A DNA stretch of 64,000 nt, taken from contig NZ_JAEKJT010000005.1 of assembly GCF_017303055.1 (NCBI RefSeq), positions 310,001 to 374,000 of the forward strand. Reading direction: 5' to 3'. The notes under the pieces are model-generated. The model was not told the DNA's origin. It did not search any database and saw only the letters and a program-made list of their open reading frames with translations. The stretch is from Halomonas litopenaei (GTDB taxonomy: Bacteria; Pseudomonadota; Gammaproteobacteria; Pseudomonadales; Halomonadaceae). Positions 35,417 to 44,825 of this stretch are shown piece by piece; position 1 is the stretch's first letter; each line of letters starts with the position of its first letter. A program made the translations under genes and the position numbers.

Positions 35417-35944
35417 ATGGATTCGCGCCAGTCCTCATCCTCGCGTGGCGCACGTCGTCCACGACTGCGCATGCTGATCACCGTTACCGTGGTCACGCTG
35501 CTGGTTGCCCTATGGTACCTGTTGCGCTACGAACTTGGCGATCATCAGGAGACGGTCTGGTACCCCGCAGCCCCAGGGTGCGATCTGCACCAGGGGCCCT
35601 GTTCGGCCAGCCTCGGAGAGGGGGAAAGCGTCTCTCTTGCCATCGCGCCTGACAGCAGTATTCAGCCTCTCGTCGCGCTGCCTCTGGCGGTTCGCATCGA
35701 CGGTGTAGCTGCTGACAACGTGAGGGTGTCATTCGAAGGGGTCGATATGGACATGGGCGAGCACCGTTTTACGCTGTCCGCCGAGCCACCAGACGAGAAC
35801 GGCGTCAGTCGGTTCATCGGTGAGGGGCAGCTGGGCATCTGTACGCGCGAGACCATGGTCTGGCGTGCCCGGGTCAGCTTCGATACGCCACGAGGGCGCG
35901 TAGGCAGTTTTTTCGACCTGGAAGTCGAGCGTAGCCTGCCATGA
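35417..35944 (+). CDS. Membrane-anchored protein in SCO operon, unknown
   Basis: A 175-aa product (start MDSRQSS at 35417) with one N-terminal transmembrane helix (LITVTVVTLLVALWYLL) and a periplasmic beta-rich domain. It contains CDLHQGPCSASL, a Cys-x6-Cys pair, then VDMDMGEHRFTL with methionines and a histidine, and a further Cys in LGICTRETMVW. The stop overlaps the start of the SCO gene (ATGA), so the two are coupled. Met/His/Cys content and partner suggest a role in copper handling; this is inference only. Confidence 0.75.
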   Translation: MDSRQSSSSRGARRPRLRMLITVTVVTLLVALWYLLRYELGDHQETVWYPAAPGCDLHQGPCSASLGEGESVSLAIAPDSSIQPLVALPLAVRIDGVAADNVRVSFEGVDMDMGEHRFTLSAEPPDENGVSRFIGEGQLGICTRETMVWRARVSFDTPRGRVGSFFDLEVERSLP

Positions 35945-36546
35945 CCTCCCGAATTTCTGCGCGGCGTCGCTGGGCCCTTGGGCTGGCGGGGGGGCTGGTG
36001 GTGGCGGCAGCCTTGCTCTGGAGCTTCAGACCCTGGCAGGTGACGCCGTCGTCGGGGCCTGTCGGCGGCAACATCGAACTTCCTGCCACCACCGGCACGT
36101 TTTCGCTGTCAGCATTGCAGGATGACCAGGTCGCCGTGCTGTTCTTTGGCTACAGCTGGTGCCCTGATGTCTGCCCCATCAGCTTCGCCGTCGTGCGTCA
36201 GGCGCGCCTATCGCTTTCCCCTCAGCTACGCCGTCGAGTGGTGCCGGTCATGATCTCGGTAGATCCCGAACGCGATACGCTGGAGCGACTGGAAGAGTAT
36301 CTCGCCGCCTTCGGTGACGACATGGTCGGAGCCACAGGGAGTGCCGCCGAACTAGCGGACATTGGCGAGCGCTATGGCGTTGTCTGGCGCAAGGTCGAGA
36401 CACCAGACTCGCAGATGGAATACGCCGTGGATCACACCGCCTCCCTGTACCTGGTCAAGCCAGACGGTACGATCCTTGAGCGTGTCCTGCATTCACCGAC
36501 TCCAGGCCCGCTACAGGCAGCCCTTGATCGAGCGCTGGCCGAGTAA
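35941..36546 (+). CDS. SCO1/SenC/PrrC-family copper chaperone
   Basis: A 201-aa thioredoxin-fold protein anchored by an N-terminal helix (LGLAGGLVVAAALLWSF). The copper-binding Cys-x3-Cys is at 74 and 78 (SWCPDVCPI) and the third ligand histidine lies in AVDHTASLYLV near residue 164. SCO proteins deliver copper to or reduce the CuA site of cytochrome c oxidase. No oxidase genes are in this window. Coupled to the preceding membrane protein. Confidence 0.92.
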   Translation: MTSRISARRRWALGLAGGLVVAAALLWSFRPWQVTPSSGPVGGNIELPATTGTFSLSALQDDQVAVLFFGYSWCPDVCPISFAVVRQARLSLSPQLRRRVVPVMISVDPERDTLERLEEYLAAFGDDMVGATGSAAELADIGERYGVVWRKVETPDSQMEYAVDHTASLYLVKPDGTILERVLHSPTPGPLQAALDRALAE

Positions 36547-36582
36547 GCCAGCGCGCCTCATCGTTCCATGAACATCGTCGCA

Positions 36583-37680
36583 TCAAGGGCGTTGCTGCAG
36601 TCGATCGATCATGCTCATCAGCGCGCTGACCTGTCGGCCATCGCGGCTGTCATGCAGCGGGTCCTGTTGCCAGGTGCTCTCGCTGAAACCCCACCAATCC
36701 CAGCACCCTTTCGGGTTGGCCAAGCTTGCTTCCGCCTGGGGATACAGCACGACCAGGCCGAGGCGCTCGGCATAGCGATTCAAACCGCTGGCCTTGGCGA
36801 AGGCGGGCGGCTGGATCGCCTCGTCGTCGGTGTCGTCCACCGCCATCTCACAGCCGTGGAAGGCGACCACGAGCTTGCACGTGTTCTGCTGCTGTTCACA
36901 GGCCTCGGGCAGGTACAGAAAACCGGTATCCGCCAGGCCCTTGGCGTCGAACTCGCGCTGGTCGAAGGCGATAAGTCGCGCGTCGCTCGCAAACTCCGCA
37001 GGCTCGGCTGACTCAGGTTGCTCGGCAGGCTGGAGCGCGCCAAGCCACCAGGTGAGGAAGTCTCCGGCCAGATCGGTATGACAGTCCAGCAGGTAAGGGG
37101 GGCCTCCTTCGCTGCAGTCTGCCAGAGGGATGTCGCTCTCCACGGTGGTGGGCCACCCATGTCCAGCGTCGGGATGAAAGACGGCTTGAAGCTGGCGTTC
37201 GTCAGCCAGCCAGCCTTGCCACTGGGTAACGGCTGCGTGGCCTACCGCGGGGTCGATGGTGCCGTCCTTGTCGCCGTGCCACAGGTACACTCGCAGCTCG
37301 GCAAGATCGTCTGCATCCCCTACCCGCGATTGCTCACGATAGCCCTGCAGGCGCCGATCAATGGCTGCCAAGTCCGCTGTACCGTGCCGTTGCCCCATGC
37401 ACTGACCGAGGGCCACCCCCAGTTCACCCAGGGCACATCCCCACGGTCCGCTGGCGACCAGGCCCAGCGCCTCGAAGCGTGAGGGCCAGGCCACTGCCAG
37501 CTGCTCCGCCATGTAACCCCCGGAAGACACGCCAATGGTGGCGGTATGCTCGACTGATAGACCGAGCGCCGGGAGCGCTGGGGGCTGTGCCAGCGCTGGC
37601 ATCGTCAAAAAAAACGCCAGCCCCCCGAGGAGGCTGGCGTTGGTCCGGCGAGCTGGGCGCACTGCCTCAGCCTTCATCAC
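36583..37680 (-). CDS. PHB-depolymerase-family esterase
   Basis: A 365-aa predicted exported esterase. The signal peptide is about residues 13-31 (NASLLGGLAFFLTMPALAQ). The nucleophile is Ser53 in GVSSGGYMAEQ, with the acid in HGDKDGTIDP and the histidine in DAGHGWP. The C-terminal half (KLVVAFHGCEMAVDDTDDEA, GCWDWWGFSES) is the region that in many relatives precedes the lipase box. It begins inside the fkpA stop region (14-bp overlap), and an intrinsic terminator lies within its signal-peptide codons (37607-37641). An internal ATG at residue 27 would lose the signal. Polymer degradation is inferred from family only. Confidence 0.78.
   Translation of the reverse strand: MMKAEAVRPARRTNASLLGGLAFFLTMPALAQPPALPALGLSVEHTATIGVSSGGYMAEQLAVAWPSRFEALGLVASGPWGCALGELGVALGQCMGQRHGTADLAAIDRRLQGYREQSRVGDADDLAELRVYLWHGDKDGTIDPAVGHAAVTQWQGWLADERQLQAVFHPDAGHGWPTTVESDIPLADCSEGGPPYLLDCHTDLAGDFLTWWLGALQPAEQPESAEPAEFASDARLIAFDQREFDAKGLADTGFLYLPEACEQQQNTCKLVVAFHGCEMAVDDTDDEAIQPPAFAKASGLNRYAERLGLVVLYPQAEASLANPKGCWDWWGFSESTWQQDPLHDSRDGRQVSALMSMIDRLQQRP
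37607..37641 (-). terminator. Intrinsic terminator of fkpA inside the next gene
   Basis: On the minus strand AACGCCAGCC (37641-37632), a 9-base loop, GGCTGGCGTT (37622-37613), then a run making eight T in all to 37607. It begins 26 nt after the fkpA stop and is a strong rho-independent terminator by form, but it is also codons 14-25 of the overlapping esterase gene. Confidence 0.82.
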
Positions 37681-38383
37681 TGGGATTGATATCCAGCAGC
37701 TCGACCTTGAAGATCAAGGTCTCGTTCGGGCCAATCGGTCCCTGTCCACGGGCGCCGTAGCCAAGCTCCGGCGGAATGACGACTTCCCAGGTATCGCCCA
37801 CGTTCATCATCTGCAGGGCTTCCTGCCAACCTTCAATGACCTGGCCGACCTGGAAGGAGACCGGCTCGCCACGCTCGTAGGAGCTGTCGAAGACAGTCCC
37901 GTCGATCAGCTTGCCTTCGTAGTTGACCTGGACAGTGTCACCCGCTTCAGGTGACTCACCGTCGCCTTCTTCCAGTTCCTTGTACTGAAGGCCGGAATCG
38001 GTGGTGGTCACGCCGTCTTTCTCGGCGTTGTCAGCCATGTAGGCCGCGCCTTCTTCCTGGTTGGCGTCTGCCTGTTCAGCCATTTCTTCGGCGCGTTTCT
38101 GCTGCTCCTCCGCGCGCTTGGCCATGGCGTCTTCCTGGAACTTGGTCAACGCCGCCGCAATTTCCTCGTCGGTCATGTCCAGGTCACCGCCGGCGAACAC
38201 ATCGTTGATGGCGTCACTGAAGGCGTCGGTATCGAGGTCTTCCACGTCCTGCTTGATGCTCTGGCCCAAGGTCACACCCAGGCTGTAGCTGAGTTTCTCC
38301 TGGTCGCTTTCCGGTGCAGAGAAGGCCAGCGGAGCGGCACCCAGCAGGGCGATCAGCGAAGCGGAAGTCAGCAGTGTCTTCAT
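37667..38383 (-). CDS. fkpA: FKBP-type peptidyl-prolyl isomerase FkpA
   Basis: A 238-aa periplasmic chaperone/isomerase. It has a signal peptide (MKTLLTSASLIALLGAAPLA), an N-terminal dimerisation domain with a charged helix (AKRAEEQQKRAEEMAEQA), and a C-terminal FKBP domain with VQVNYEGKLIDGTVFDSSYE, VIEGWQEALQMM and PPELGYGARG. It aids folding of outer-membrane proteins. The mature protein is acidic, as usual for halophile periplasmic proteins. Its terminator lies in the downstream overlapping esterase gene. Confidence 0.93.
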   Translation of the reverse strand: MKTLLTSASLIALLGAAPLAFSAPESDQEKLSYSLGVTLGQSIKQDVEDLDTDAFSDAINDVFAGGDLDMTDEEIAAALTKFQEDAMAKRAEEQQKRAEEMAEQADANQEEGAAYMADNAEKDGVTTTDSGLQYKELEEGDGESPEAGDTVQVNYEGKLIDGTVFDSSYERGEPVSFQVGQVIEGWQEALQMMNVGDTWEVVIPPELGYGARGQGPIGPNETLIFKVELLDINPSDEG

Positions 38384-38484
38384 GGAAATCCTTGTCTGGC
38401 GGCGTCGGCCGCAGTGTGAATGTCGTTGGTGTGACTGTATCAGGCGGCAAAGGGTTCCGCATCCGTCGCAGTCTACTCCATACG

Positions 38485-38517
38485 AACAAGACCCGGATCA
38501 GGGATCCGGGTCTTGTT
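38485..38517. terminator. Intrinsic terminator after teaD
   Basis: AACAAGACCCGGATC (38485-38499), AGG, and its exact complement (38503-38517): a 15-bp perfect stem, 32 bp beyond the teaD stop. The A/T ends give moderate T-runs in both directions, so it ends the tea operon and lies upstream of fkpA. Confidence 0.8.
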
Positions 38518-38548
38518 TGTCGTGCTTGGCTTGCCGTCTGATGACCGA

Positions 38549-38992
38549 CTAGACGACCAGGGTAGGACACTGGGCGGAGCCGGAAACGCGCTGTGCGACG
38601 CTACCGAGGATCAGGCTGGCATCGCCGTTGGTGCCCTGGGCCCCAATGACGATCAGATCGCAGTCTCGCTTGCGAGCAAAGCGCACGATGGTGCGTGAGG
38701 GGCGGCCACCCTTGACGAAGGCACGCACCTTTTCCAGCGGCACCCCCAGTTCTACCGCATGGTTCTTGGCATGAACGGCGATTTCGGACGCATATTCCTT
38801 GAGCGCGTCGTCTGGCAGGTCCAGCTTGTCGGGACGGACCATCGACAGCGAGGCCTCGAGCAGGCTGTGATGCTTGAAAACGCACAGAATATAAAGCTCA
38901 GCGCCGGTCAGGTACTGCAGACCCACGCCCTTTTCCAGTGCTTTCATGGCGCCTTTGGAGCCATCTACCGCCACCAGGATACGATTGAACAT
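38549..38992 (-). CDS. teaD: Universal stress protein TeaD of the ectoine transporter operon
   Basis: A 147-aa UspA-domain protein ([20 protein letters not shown]). The ATP-binding pattern G-x2-G-x9-G-S is exact in [18 protein letters not shown]. In H. elongata TeaD is an ATP-binding protein cotranscribed with teaABC that negatively regulates ectoine uptake. Here it follows teaC by 26 bp, the same position. The operon terminator follows. Confidence 0.92.
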   Translation of the reverse strand: MFNRILVAVDGSKGAMKALEKGVGLQYLTGAELYILCVFKHHSLLEASLSMVRPDKLDLPDDALKEYASEIAVHAKNHAVELGVPLEKVRAFVKGGRPSRTIVRFARKRDCDLIVIGAQGTNGDASLILGSVAQRVSGSAQCPTLVV

Positions 38993-39018
38993 CGGTTTCT
39001 CCTTGAGCCGTAGCTGTG

Positions 39019-40302
39019 CTATCGGAAGGCAATATCACGCAGGAACAGCGCAATCTGCGGGAACATGATCAACAGCGCTGCTGCCAGGATCAGCAGGAAC
39101 ACGAACGGTGGCGTGCCTTTGATCACGTCCAGATAGGGGCGCTTGAAGATCGCGATGGCGGTAAATATGTCGCAGCCAAACGGTGGCGTGGCCGACCCTA
39201 TGGCCACCTGCAAGGTGATCAGGATGCCGACCAGCACGGGATCCAGGCCGGTCGCCTCGATGGCTGGCGCAAAAATGGGCGTGAGCACCAGGATCACCAC
39301 GATCGGATCCACAAACATGCAGGCCACAAAGAAGGCCACGCAGATCGCAATCAGCACGCCGGTGGGCCCCGCCTCATTGATACCCGCTGCCTCCAGCAAG
39401 GCCTGGGGGATCTGGGCAAAAGAGATGATCCATGAGAAACCATTGCCTACGGCCACCAGAATGAACACCACGGCGGTGATCAGCCCCGTGGATTTGGCGA
39501 TCGCATAGATATCGCCCATCTTCAGCGAACGGAATACCACGAACTCGAGCAACACGGCGTACAGCACGCAGGCAGCCGCCGCTTCGGTGGGGCTGAAAAT
39601 GCCGCCGTAGATGCCGCCGACAATGATGACCGGGAAGCCCAGGGGCCATAGCGCCTGTCTGACGGACGCCAGTCTCTCGCCCCATGACGCCTTGGGTTCC
39701 GTCGGTACATCGCGAATCACCGCGTAGGCCACGCAGTAGAGAGAGAACATCAGTAGAATCAGCAGACCAGGACCAATGCCTGCGATGAACAGTTCGCCGA
39801 TAGATGTTCCGGAAATGACGCCATAGATGATCATGCCGATGCTCGGCGGGATCAGGAAAGCAATGTCACTGGCGTTGATGATCAGGGCCAGGGTGAAGGA
39901 GTCCGAATATCCCGCCTTGAGCATGCGTGGACGCAGCGGTGAGCCGACGGCCACCACGGTCGCCTGGGTAGAGCCCGATACTGCACCGAATAGCGTGCAG
40001 GAGGCGGCGGTGGACACCGCCAGTCCACCTTTCACATGGCCGATAAAGGCCATGACCATATTGATCAGTCGCTCCGCCGACTGACCGCGGGTCATGATAT
40101 CGGCGGCAAGGATGAACATCGGCACCGCGATCAGTGAGGCTGGTCTGATGCCGGCCATCATCTGCTGAATCAGTGTATCCATCTGATCCAGCCCGTTGAA
40201 CATCATGAAGAAGCCGATCACCGCGGCGGTAATCAGCGGAATCATCATGGGAAAGCCCAGCAATAGCAGGGCAATCATGGTTGTGACCATTATCGTTGTC
40301 AT
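39019..40302 (-). CDS. teaC: Ectoine TRAP transporter large permease TeaC
   Basis: A 427-aa DctM-family permease with about twelve helices ([39 protein letters not shown] region, [19 protein letters not shown]). It is the transport subunit that couples sodium influx to uptake of ectoine and hydroxyectoine. It ends at the 427-aa length expected for TeaC and lies between teaB (34 bp upstream) and teaD. Confidence 0.93.
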   Translation of the reverse strand: MTTIMVTTMIALLLLGFPMMIPLITAAVIGFFMMFNGLDQMDTLIQQMMAGIRPASLIAVPMFILAADIMTRGQSAERLINMVMAFIGHVKGGLAVSTAASCTLFGAVSGSTQATVVAVGSPLRPRMLKAGYSDSFTLALIINASDIAFLIPPSIGMIIYGVISGTSIGELFIAGIGPGLLILLMFSLYCVAYAVIRDVPTEPKASWGERLASVRQALWPLGFPVIIVGGIYGGIFSPTEAAAACVLYAVLLEFVVFRSLKMGDIYAIAKSTGLITAVVFILVAVGNGFSWIISFAQIPQALLEAAGINEAGPTGVLIAICVAFFVACMFVDPIVVILVLTPIFAPAIEATGLDPVLVGILITLQVAIGSATPPFGCDIFTAIAIFKRPYLDVIKGTPPFVFLLILAAALLIMFPQIALFLRDIAFR

Positions 40303-40336
40303 TGGACCATTTCTCCTGCGGCTACCGTCACATCAC

Positions 40337-40915
40337 TCATACTTCGGTCTCCGTGTCCTTGTAGCCATCCACTACGCCTGTCGACAGGTAGACGTCGTGG
40401 GACGTCAGATTCTTGATGGCCGTCAGCAGGTACTGGATGCCTGTGATCAAGAAGCCCAGCGGGACCCACAGGTAGATCCAGAAAATCGGAATTCCCAGCG
40501 CGGGGAGGATGCGCCCCTTGTCGTAGAGGTCGAGGATGTAGATCACTGAGTAGTAGAGCAAAAAGAACATCACCAGTGACGTGAACAGGGCAATGACCAC
40601 CATCAGGACGCGGCGCCCACCTACCGGCAGGGCATCGTAGATGGCAGACATGCGGATGTGTCGGCCATGGCGCGCGGCGTAGCCGATGCCGGCAAAGGTG
40701 ATCATGATGATCAGGATTCGGTTGAGCTCACCGCTGAAGAAGATGCTCTCGCCAAATACAAAACGCCCGATCACGTTGATGATGGTGTTAGCTGCCATCA
40801 GCAGCACGCCGACGGCCAGAATGGCGGCCTCCAGCTTGCTGATCGCGTTGTCGATGGTGCCCAGAAAACCAGGCAGCCCCGAGTGATAATTCTTTTCGGA
40901 TTCTTCGTCGGTCAT
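40337..40915 (-). CDS. teaB: Ectoine TRAP transporter small permease TeaB
   Basis: A 192-aa DctQ-type four-helix subunit. The start is the ATG at 40915 ([20 protein letters not shown]) with AAGGAT upstream; the frame opens 13 codons earlier. Typical elements are [20 protein letters not shown] and [16 protein letters not shown], the conserved DctQ loop. It is preceded by the terminator-like hairpin between teaA and teaB, which should lower teaBCD relative to teaA. Confidence 0.93.
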   Translation of the reverse strand: MTDEESEKNYHSGLPGFLGTIDNAISKLEAAILAVGVLLMAANTIINVIGRFVFGESIFFSGELNRILIIMITFAGIGYAARHGRHIRMSAIYDALPVGGRRVLMVVIALFTSLVMFFLLYYSVIYILDLYDKGRILPALGIPIFWIYLWVPLGFLITGIQYLLTAIKNLTSHDVYLSTGVVDGYKDTETEV

Positions 40916-41049
40916 GTGGCAATCCTTGGTCGGGGGGTACCGGGTGAGAGACACGGGTCTTCACTGTAGCCCTGCCAGCAGCGTAGTGGCCGCGAGGCGC
41001 TGATGCCGATAGCGCCTCCAACGCTATGTGTACGCAGACCGGCAGTCGT

Positions 41050-41088
41050 GCAAACAAAAGGGGGCAGCCAGACTGCGGCTGCCCCCTT
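41050..41088 (-). terminator. Intercistronic hairpin between teaA and teaB
   Basis: AAGGGGGCAGCC (41058-41069) pairs perfectly with 41077-41088 over 7 bases, followed on the minus strand by TTTTGTTTG. It lies 25 bp after the teaA stop and 135 bp before teaB. It looks like a leaky terminator or mRNA-stabilising stem that makes binding protein in excess of permease. Confidence 0.75.
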
Positions 41089-41113
41089 GGGAGCGGTCTC
41101 GTGGTGACGAGGT

Positions 41114-42136
41114 TTAACCCTCGCTGCCCTGCACCGCTTCGAGGTCGGCCTTGAACTGGTCAAGCAGCGTCTGACCGCCCTCACCGGTCATCTCGATGAA
41201 CTTCTCCTCAACCTGAGGAGCGCGATCACGGAAGGCCTGGATCTGTTCTTCGTCCAGACGCGTCACGGTGACCTCGTCGGAGGCGTCCTGGATCTTGGCC
41301 AGCGACTCCTCGGCAAGCCCCTTGATGTGCTCGATGGTGGTGTCGTAGGCAGCATCGGTCGCATCCTGGACCAGCTGCTTGTCTTCGTCTGACAGGCCCT
41401 CGTAGAAGTCCTGGTTGGCCATCATGGCGGTGGTGAACCAGCCGTGTCCGGTGAAGGTCAGGTTGGGAGACACCTCATACAGACCGCCAGACTCGATCCA
41501 GAAGATCGGGTTTTCCTGGCCGTCGATGATGCCGGTCTGCAGACCGCCATACACCTCGCCCCAGGGCAGCGGGGTCGGCGTGGCGCCAAAGGCGTCGTAG
41601 GTCTCCGCCAGCAAGGGGTTGGTCATGGTCCGGATCTTCTTGTTATCGAAGTCTTCCGGTGAAGTGATCGGCTCGTCGGCGGTGACCACCATTTCCCCTT
41701 CCGGGTACATCTGCAGAAGTTCTAGCCCATGCTCTGCGTAGAGCTCGGGGAACATCTCGTTGATCGCCTTGCTCTCGTCGAAAAACGTGAGAACGGTGCT
41801 TTCATCGGTGGGCAGCAGGTAGGGGATAAAGAAGATCTGGGCTTCTGGAATCAGGGCGCCGGTGAAGCCGGGGGACTGGTTGACGAACTGCAGGATACCG
41901 TTCTGGGTCTGCTCCATAATGTCGTCAGATTCGCCCAGCTCGCCAAAGCGATAGACCTGGACGGAATGGTCGGAATTGTCTTCAACGTACTGCTTGAACG
42001 CCTGAGCAAAGACGTCCTGGACATCGCCCTCGTACTCCTCGTGGGCGTAGCGCCAGTTGTCAGCCATGGCAGTGGAGGAAAGACCCAGCATCAGTGCGCC
42101 GATACTGGCGGTGGTCAACAATTGTGTTGCCTTCAT
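41114..42136 (-). CDS. teaA: Ectoine-binding periplasmic protein TeaA
   Basis: A 340-aa TRAP (DctP-family) binding protein with signal peptide MKATQLLTTASIGALMLGLS. The mature N-terminus DNWRYAHEEYEGDVQDVFAQ and the stretches FGELGESDDIMEQTQNGILQ, NPLLAETYDAFGATPTPLPW and FWIESGGLYEVSPNLTF agree almost letter for letter with H. elongata TeaA as I remember it (341 aa). It captures ectoine and hydroxyectoine for the TeaBC permease, allowing recovery of leaked or external compatible solutes. The frame opens 17 codons earlier. Osmotic induction is known for the H. elongata operon. Confidence 0.95.
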   Translation of the reverse strand: MKATQLLTTASIGALMLGLSSTAMADNWRYAHEEYEGDVQDVFAQAFKQYVEDNSDHSVQVYRFGELGESDDIMEQTQNGILQFVNQSPGFTGALIPEAQIFFIPYLLPTDESTVLTFFDESKAINEMFPELYAEHGLELLQMYPEGEMVVTADEPITSPEDFDNKKIRTMTNPLLAETYDAFGATPTPLPWGEVYGGLQTGIIDGQENPIFWIESGGLYEVSPNLTFTGHGWFTTAMMANQDFYEGLSDEDKQLVQDATDAAYDTTIEHIKGLAEESLAKIQDASDEVTVTRLDEEQIQAFRDRAPQVEEKFIEMTGEGGQTLLDQFKADLEAVQGSEG

Positions 42137-42269
42137 TCTTGTGGTTCCTCTGCAGGTGTTGGAGCTAGGGGCAGGTTGAGCGCGCACTGAACAACGCGCT
42201 ACACCGCTTTGGCTTCAGCGGGTTAGATTCTGCAAAAAATGCAGTAATTCTCATGCAGTTAAGTTCAGG

Positions 42270-42797
42270 CTAGCGCGCTGAAGGAAGAGGGTCAAGCTGG
42301 CTTTCCATGCTTCTCAGGGCCGTAAATTGCGTTTTTTTCTGTCGTTCGCTGCAAGAAAGAAGAACTTTTTCAAGGCGTGGTCTTGGCTCTGGCAAGGGGG
42401 TAAAAGCAAGCCCCTCAAGGCTAATTTTCATGAGCATCTCGAGGCATTGACGCTCCGCTTCGAGTTCTGCGCGCTGGATGCTTGAGCGCACACTCGCGAT
42501 GCTCGGTTCGTGCTGGGCGGCACGCTTGAGTTGGCGACGAAGCTGGCGCAATGGAACAGTCACCGTTTGCTGCCAGTCGCTGACGTCCGCTGGAACCGGG
42601 CCTGTCGTGGCACCATGGCGAAACAGCCAGCAGCGCCAGATCAGCTCACACACATCCCAGCCGTGCTCGTCCTGCAGGATCAGGCACGACGGCTCTACCC
42701 CCGGCCTGGCATAGAGAGCCAGGGCAAACTCCCATAGCGGGTCTGAGGCTAGACGGGGACGCAGCTGCGCGGCGAATTCGGTAGAATCGGTGGGCAA
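42270..42797 (-). CDS. TIGR02444 / DUF2390 family protein
   Basis: A 175-aa cytosolic protein. The N-terminal region DPLWEFALALYARPGVEPSC and DEHGWDVCELIWRCWLF is the family signature of DUF2390 (TIGR02444) proteins, found beside yheS in many gammaproteobacteria. The function is unknown. It has three cysteines in the conserved half and a basic C-terminus. It is divergent from yheS, 72 bp away. Confidence 0.82.
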   Translation of the reverse strand: MPTDSTEFAAQLRPRLASDPLWEFALALYARPGVEPSCLILQDEHGWDVCELIWRCWLFRHGATTGPVPADVSDWQQTVTVPLRQLRRQLKRAAQHEPSIASVRSSIQRAELEAERQCLEMLMKISLEGLAFTPLPEPRPRLEKVLLSCSERQKKTQFTALRSMESQLDPLPSAR

Positions 42798-42869
42798 GAT
42801 GACATCCTTCCTTATTTTCAGTCAGATGCTCGCGGGTAACAGGCCCGACGGGCCTAGTTCGATGGAGCC

Positions 42870-44825
42870 ATGATGATTGCACTGCGCCAAGTCACCCTGC
42901 AACGTGGCGCCGAGCCACTGTTCGAAGGTGCCGACCTGACCCTGCATGCGGGGCACAAGGCCGGTATTGTGGGGCCCAATGGCGCCGGCAAGTCGAGCCT
43001 GTTCGGGCTGATCCTGGGCGAGATCGGCGCCGACAAGGGCGCGATTGAAATGAGCGGCGGTCAGCGCATCGCCCATATGGCCCAGGAGGTCGAGGCGCTG
43101 ACCCGGCCCATCGTGGAATACGTGCTGGATGGCGATGCCGAGCTGCGCCGCACCGAAGCGGCTCTGGCCTCCGCCCAGACGGAGGGTGACCATCATCGCG
43201 AGGCGGAGCTGCATGGGGCCATCGAGGCGCTGGATGGCTACAGCGCGCCGGCCCGTGCCGCCCAATTGCTGGTGGGCCTTGGCTTCGCTCAGCAGGACCT
43301 GGACAAGCCGCTGTCGGCATTCTCCGGCGGCTGGAGAATGCGCGCCAACCTGGCGCGCACCCTGTTCATGCCCTCTGACGTGCTGCTGCTGGATGAGCCT
43401 ACCAACCACCTGGACCTGGATGCCCTGCTGTGGCTGGAGCAGTGGCTGACGCGTTACCCGGGGACTCTGCTGCTGATTTCTCACGATCGCGACTTTCTCG
43501 ATGCCGTCTGTGACCACATCGTTCACTTCGATCGTCGCCAGCTGGTGCTGTATCGGGGCAATTACACGACCTTCGAGCGCACCCGCGCCGAAAAGCTGGC
43601 GCTGCAGCAGGCCCAGGCCGAGAAACAGCAGGCCAGGCGGGAGGAAATCGAAAAGTTCGTTGCTCGCTTTCGCTACAAGGCGACCAAGGCACGACAGGCG
43701 CAGAGCCGCTTGAAGATGCTCGAGCGCATGGGCGATATCGCCCTTGCTCACGTCGATTCTCCGTTTCATTTCACCCTGCCGGCGGCAGAGAAGACCTCCC
43801 ATCCGCTGCTGGTGATCGACGATGCCGCGTTAGGCTATCAGCAGGCGGACGGCGGTCAGCGCGTTCAGCTGTCCAACGTCAAGCTGACGCTGTTGCCGGG
43901 CCAGCGTATTGGTCTGCTTGGGCCCAATGGCGCAGGCAAGTCCACCCTGATCAAGTCGTTGACCGGCGACCTGCCCCTGCTGGAGGGGCGGCGTGTACCC
44001 GGCGAACACCTCGCCGTAGGCTACTTTGCCCAGCACCAGCTGGAAGGCCTCGATCTGCAGGCGTCGCCGTTCACCCACGTCCAGCGTCTGTCGCCCAAGG
44101 CCGCTGACAGCGACATCCGTCAGTTCCTGGGAGGCTTCGGGTTTCCGGGCGACGATGTCTTTGCCAAGGTCGATACCTTCTCCGGGGGCGAGAAAGCGCG
44201 CCTGGCCCTGGCCTTGATCGCCTGGCAGAAGCCCAACCTGCTGCTGTTGGACGAGCCCACCAACCACCTCGATCTCGAGATGCGCGAAGCGCTGACGGAA
44301 GCGCTGGCGTCCTTTGATGGCACGGTTATCGTGGTGTCCCACGACCGCCATCTGCTCAAGGCCACGGTGGACGAGTTCTGGAAGGTGGCGGATCATCGGG
44401 TAGAGCCCTTCGACGGTGACCTCGAGGACTATCGCGTCTGGTTGAAGACGCGCCTGGAGACGGCCCGGCGCATCGCCCGGGAAGAGAAGGCCGACAAGGC
44501 GGACGCCGCGCAGGCAGCACCCAAGGAAGATCGCAAGGCCTCCCGCCGAGCCGCCGCCGAGCTGAGAGAGAAGCTAAGGCCCCTGAAGCGCGAGCGTGAT
44601 CGTGCGGAAAAGGCCATGGAGGGTGTGCAGGCTGAGCTCGCCGAGGTCGAGGAACGGCTGGGGGACGCGTCGCTGTACACAGATACCGCGCGCAAGCAGG
44701 AGTTGACCGAATGCCTGGGCCGTCAGGGCGAGCTCAAGGCCCGCCTCGACGACCTTGAGGCCGAGTGGCTGGCCGCCGAAGAGGCACTCGAGGACATGCA
44801 GGATGCGCTAGCGAGCGGAGACTGA
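42870..44825 (+). CDS. yheS: ABC-F ATPase YheS
   Basis: A 651-aa protein (E. coli YheS 637) with two ABC domains and no membrane segments. Walker A loops GPNGAGKSS near residue 35 and GPNGAGKST near 352, signatures FSGGWRMRANLARTLF and FSGGEKARLALALIAW, and Walker B LLLLDEPTNHLDLE. The ABC-F linker between them is charged, and a C-terminal coiled coil (about 560-645) completes the family layout. ABC-F factors act on stalled ribosomes. The stop overlaps the convergent permease by 18 bp. Confidence 0.93.
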   Translation: MMIALRQVTLQRGAEPLFEGADLTLHAGHKAGIVGPNGAGKSSLFGLILGEIGADKGAIEMSGGQRIAHMAQEVEALTRPIVEYVLDGDAELRRTEAALASAQTEGDHHREAELHGAIEALDGYSAPARAAQLLVGLGFAQQDLDKPLSAFSGGWRMRANLARTLFMPSDVLLLDEPTNHLDLDALLWLEQWLTRYPGTLLLISHDRDFLDAVCDHIVHFDRRQLVLYRGNYTTFERTRAEKLALQQAQAEKQQARREEIEKFVARFRYKATKARQAQSRLKMLERMGDIALAHVDSPFHFTLPAAEKTSHPLLVIDDAALGYQQADGGQRVQLSNVKLTLLPGQRIGLLGPNGAGKSTLIKSLTGDLPLLEGRRVPGEHLAVGYFAQHQLEGLDLQASPFTHVQRLSPKAADSDIRQFLGGFGFPGDDVFAKVDTFSGGEKARLALALIAWQKPNLLLLDEPTNHLDLEMREALTEALASFDGTVIVVSHDRHLLKATVDEFWKVADHRVEPFDGDLEDYRVWLKTRLETARRIAREEKADKADAAQAAPKEDRKASRRAAAELREKLRPLKRERDRAEKAMEGVQAELAEVEERLGDASLYTDTARKQELTECLGRQGELKARLDDLEAEWLAAEEALEDMQDALASGD

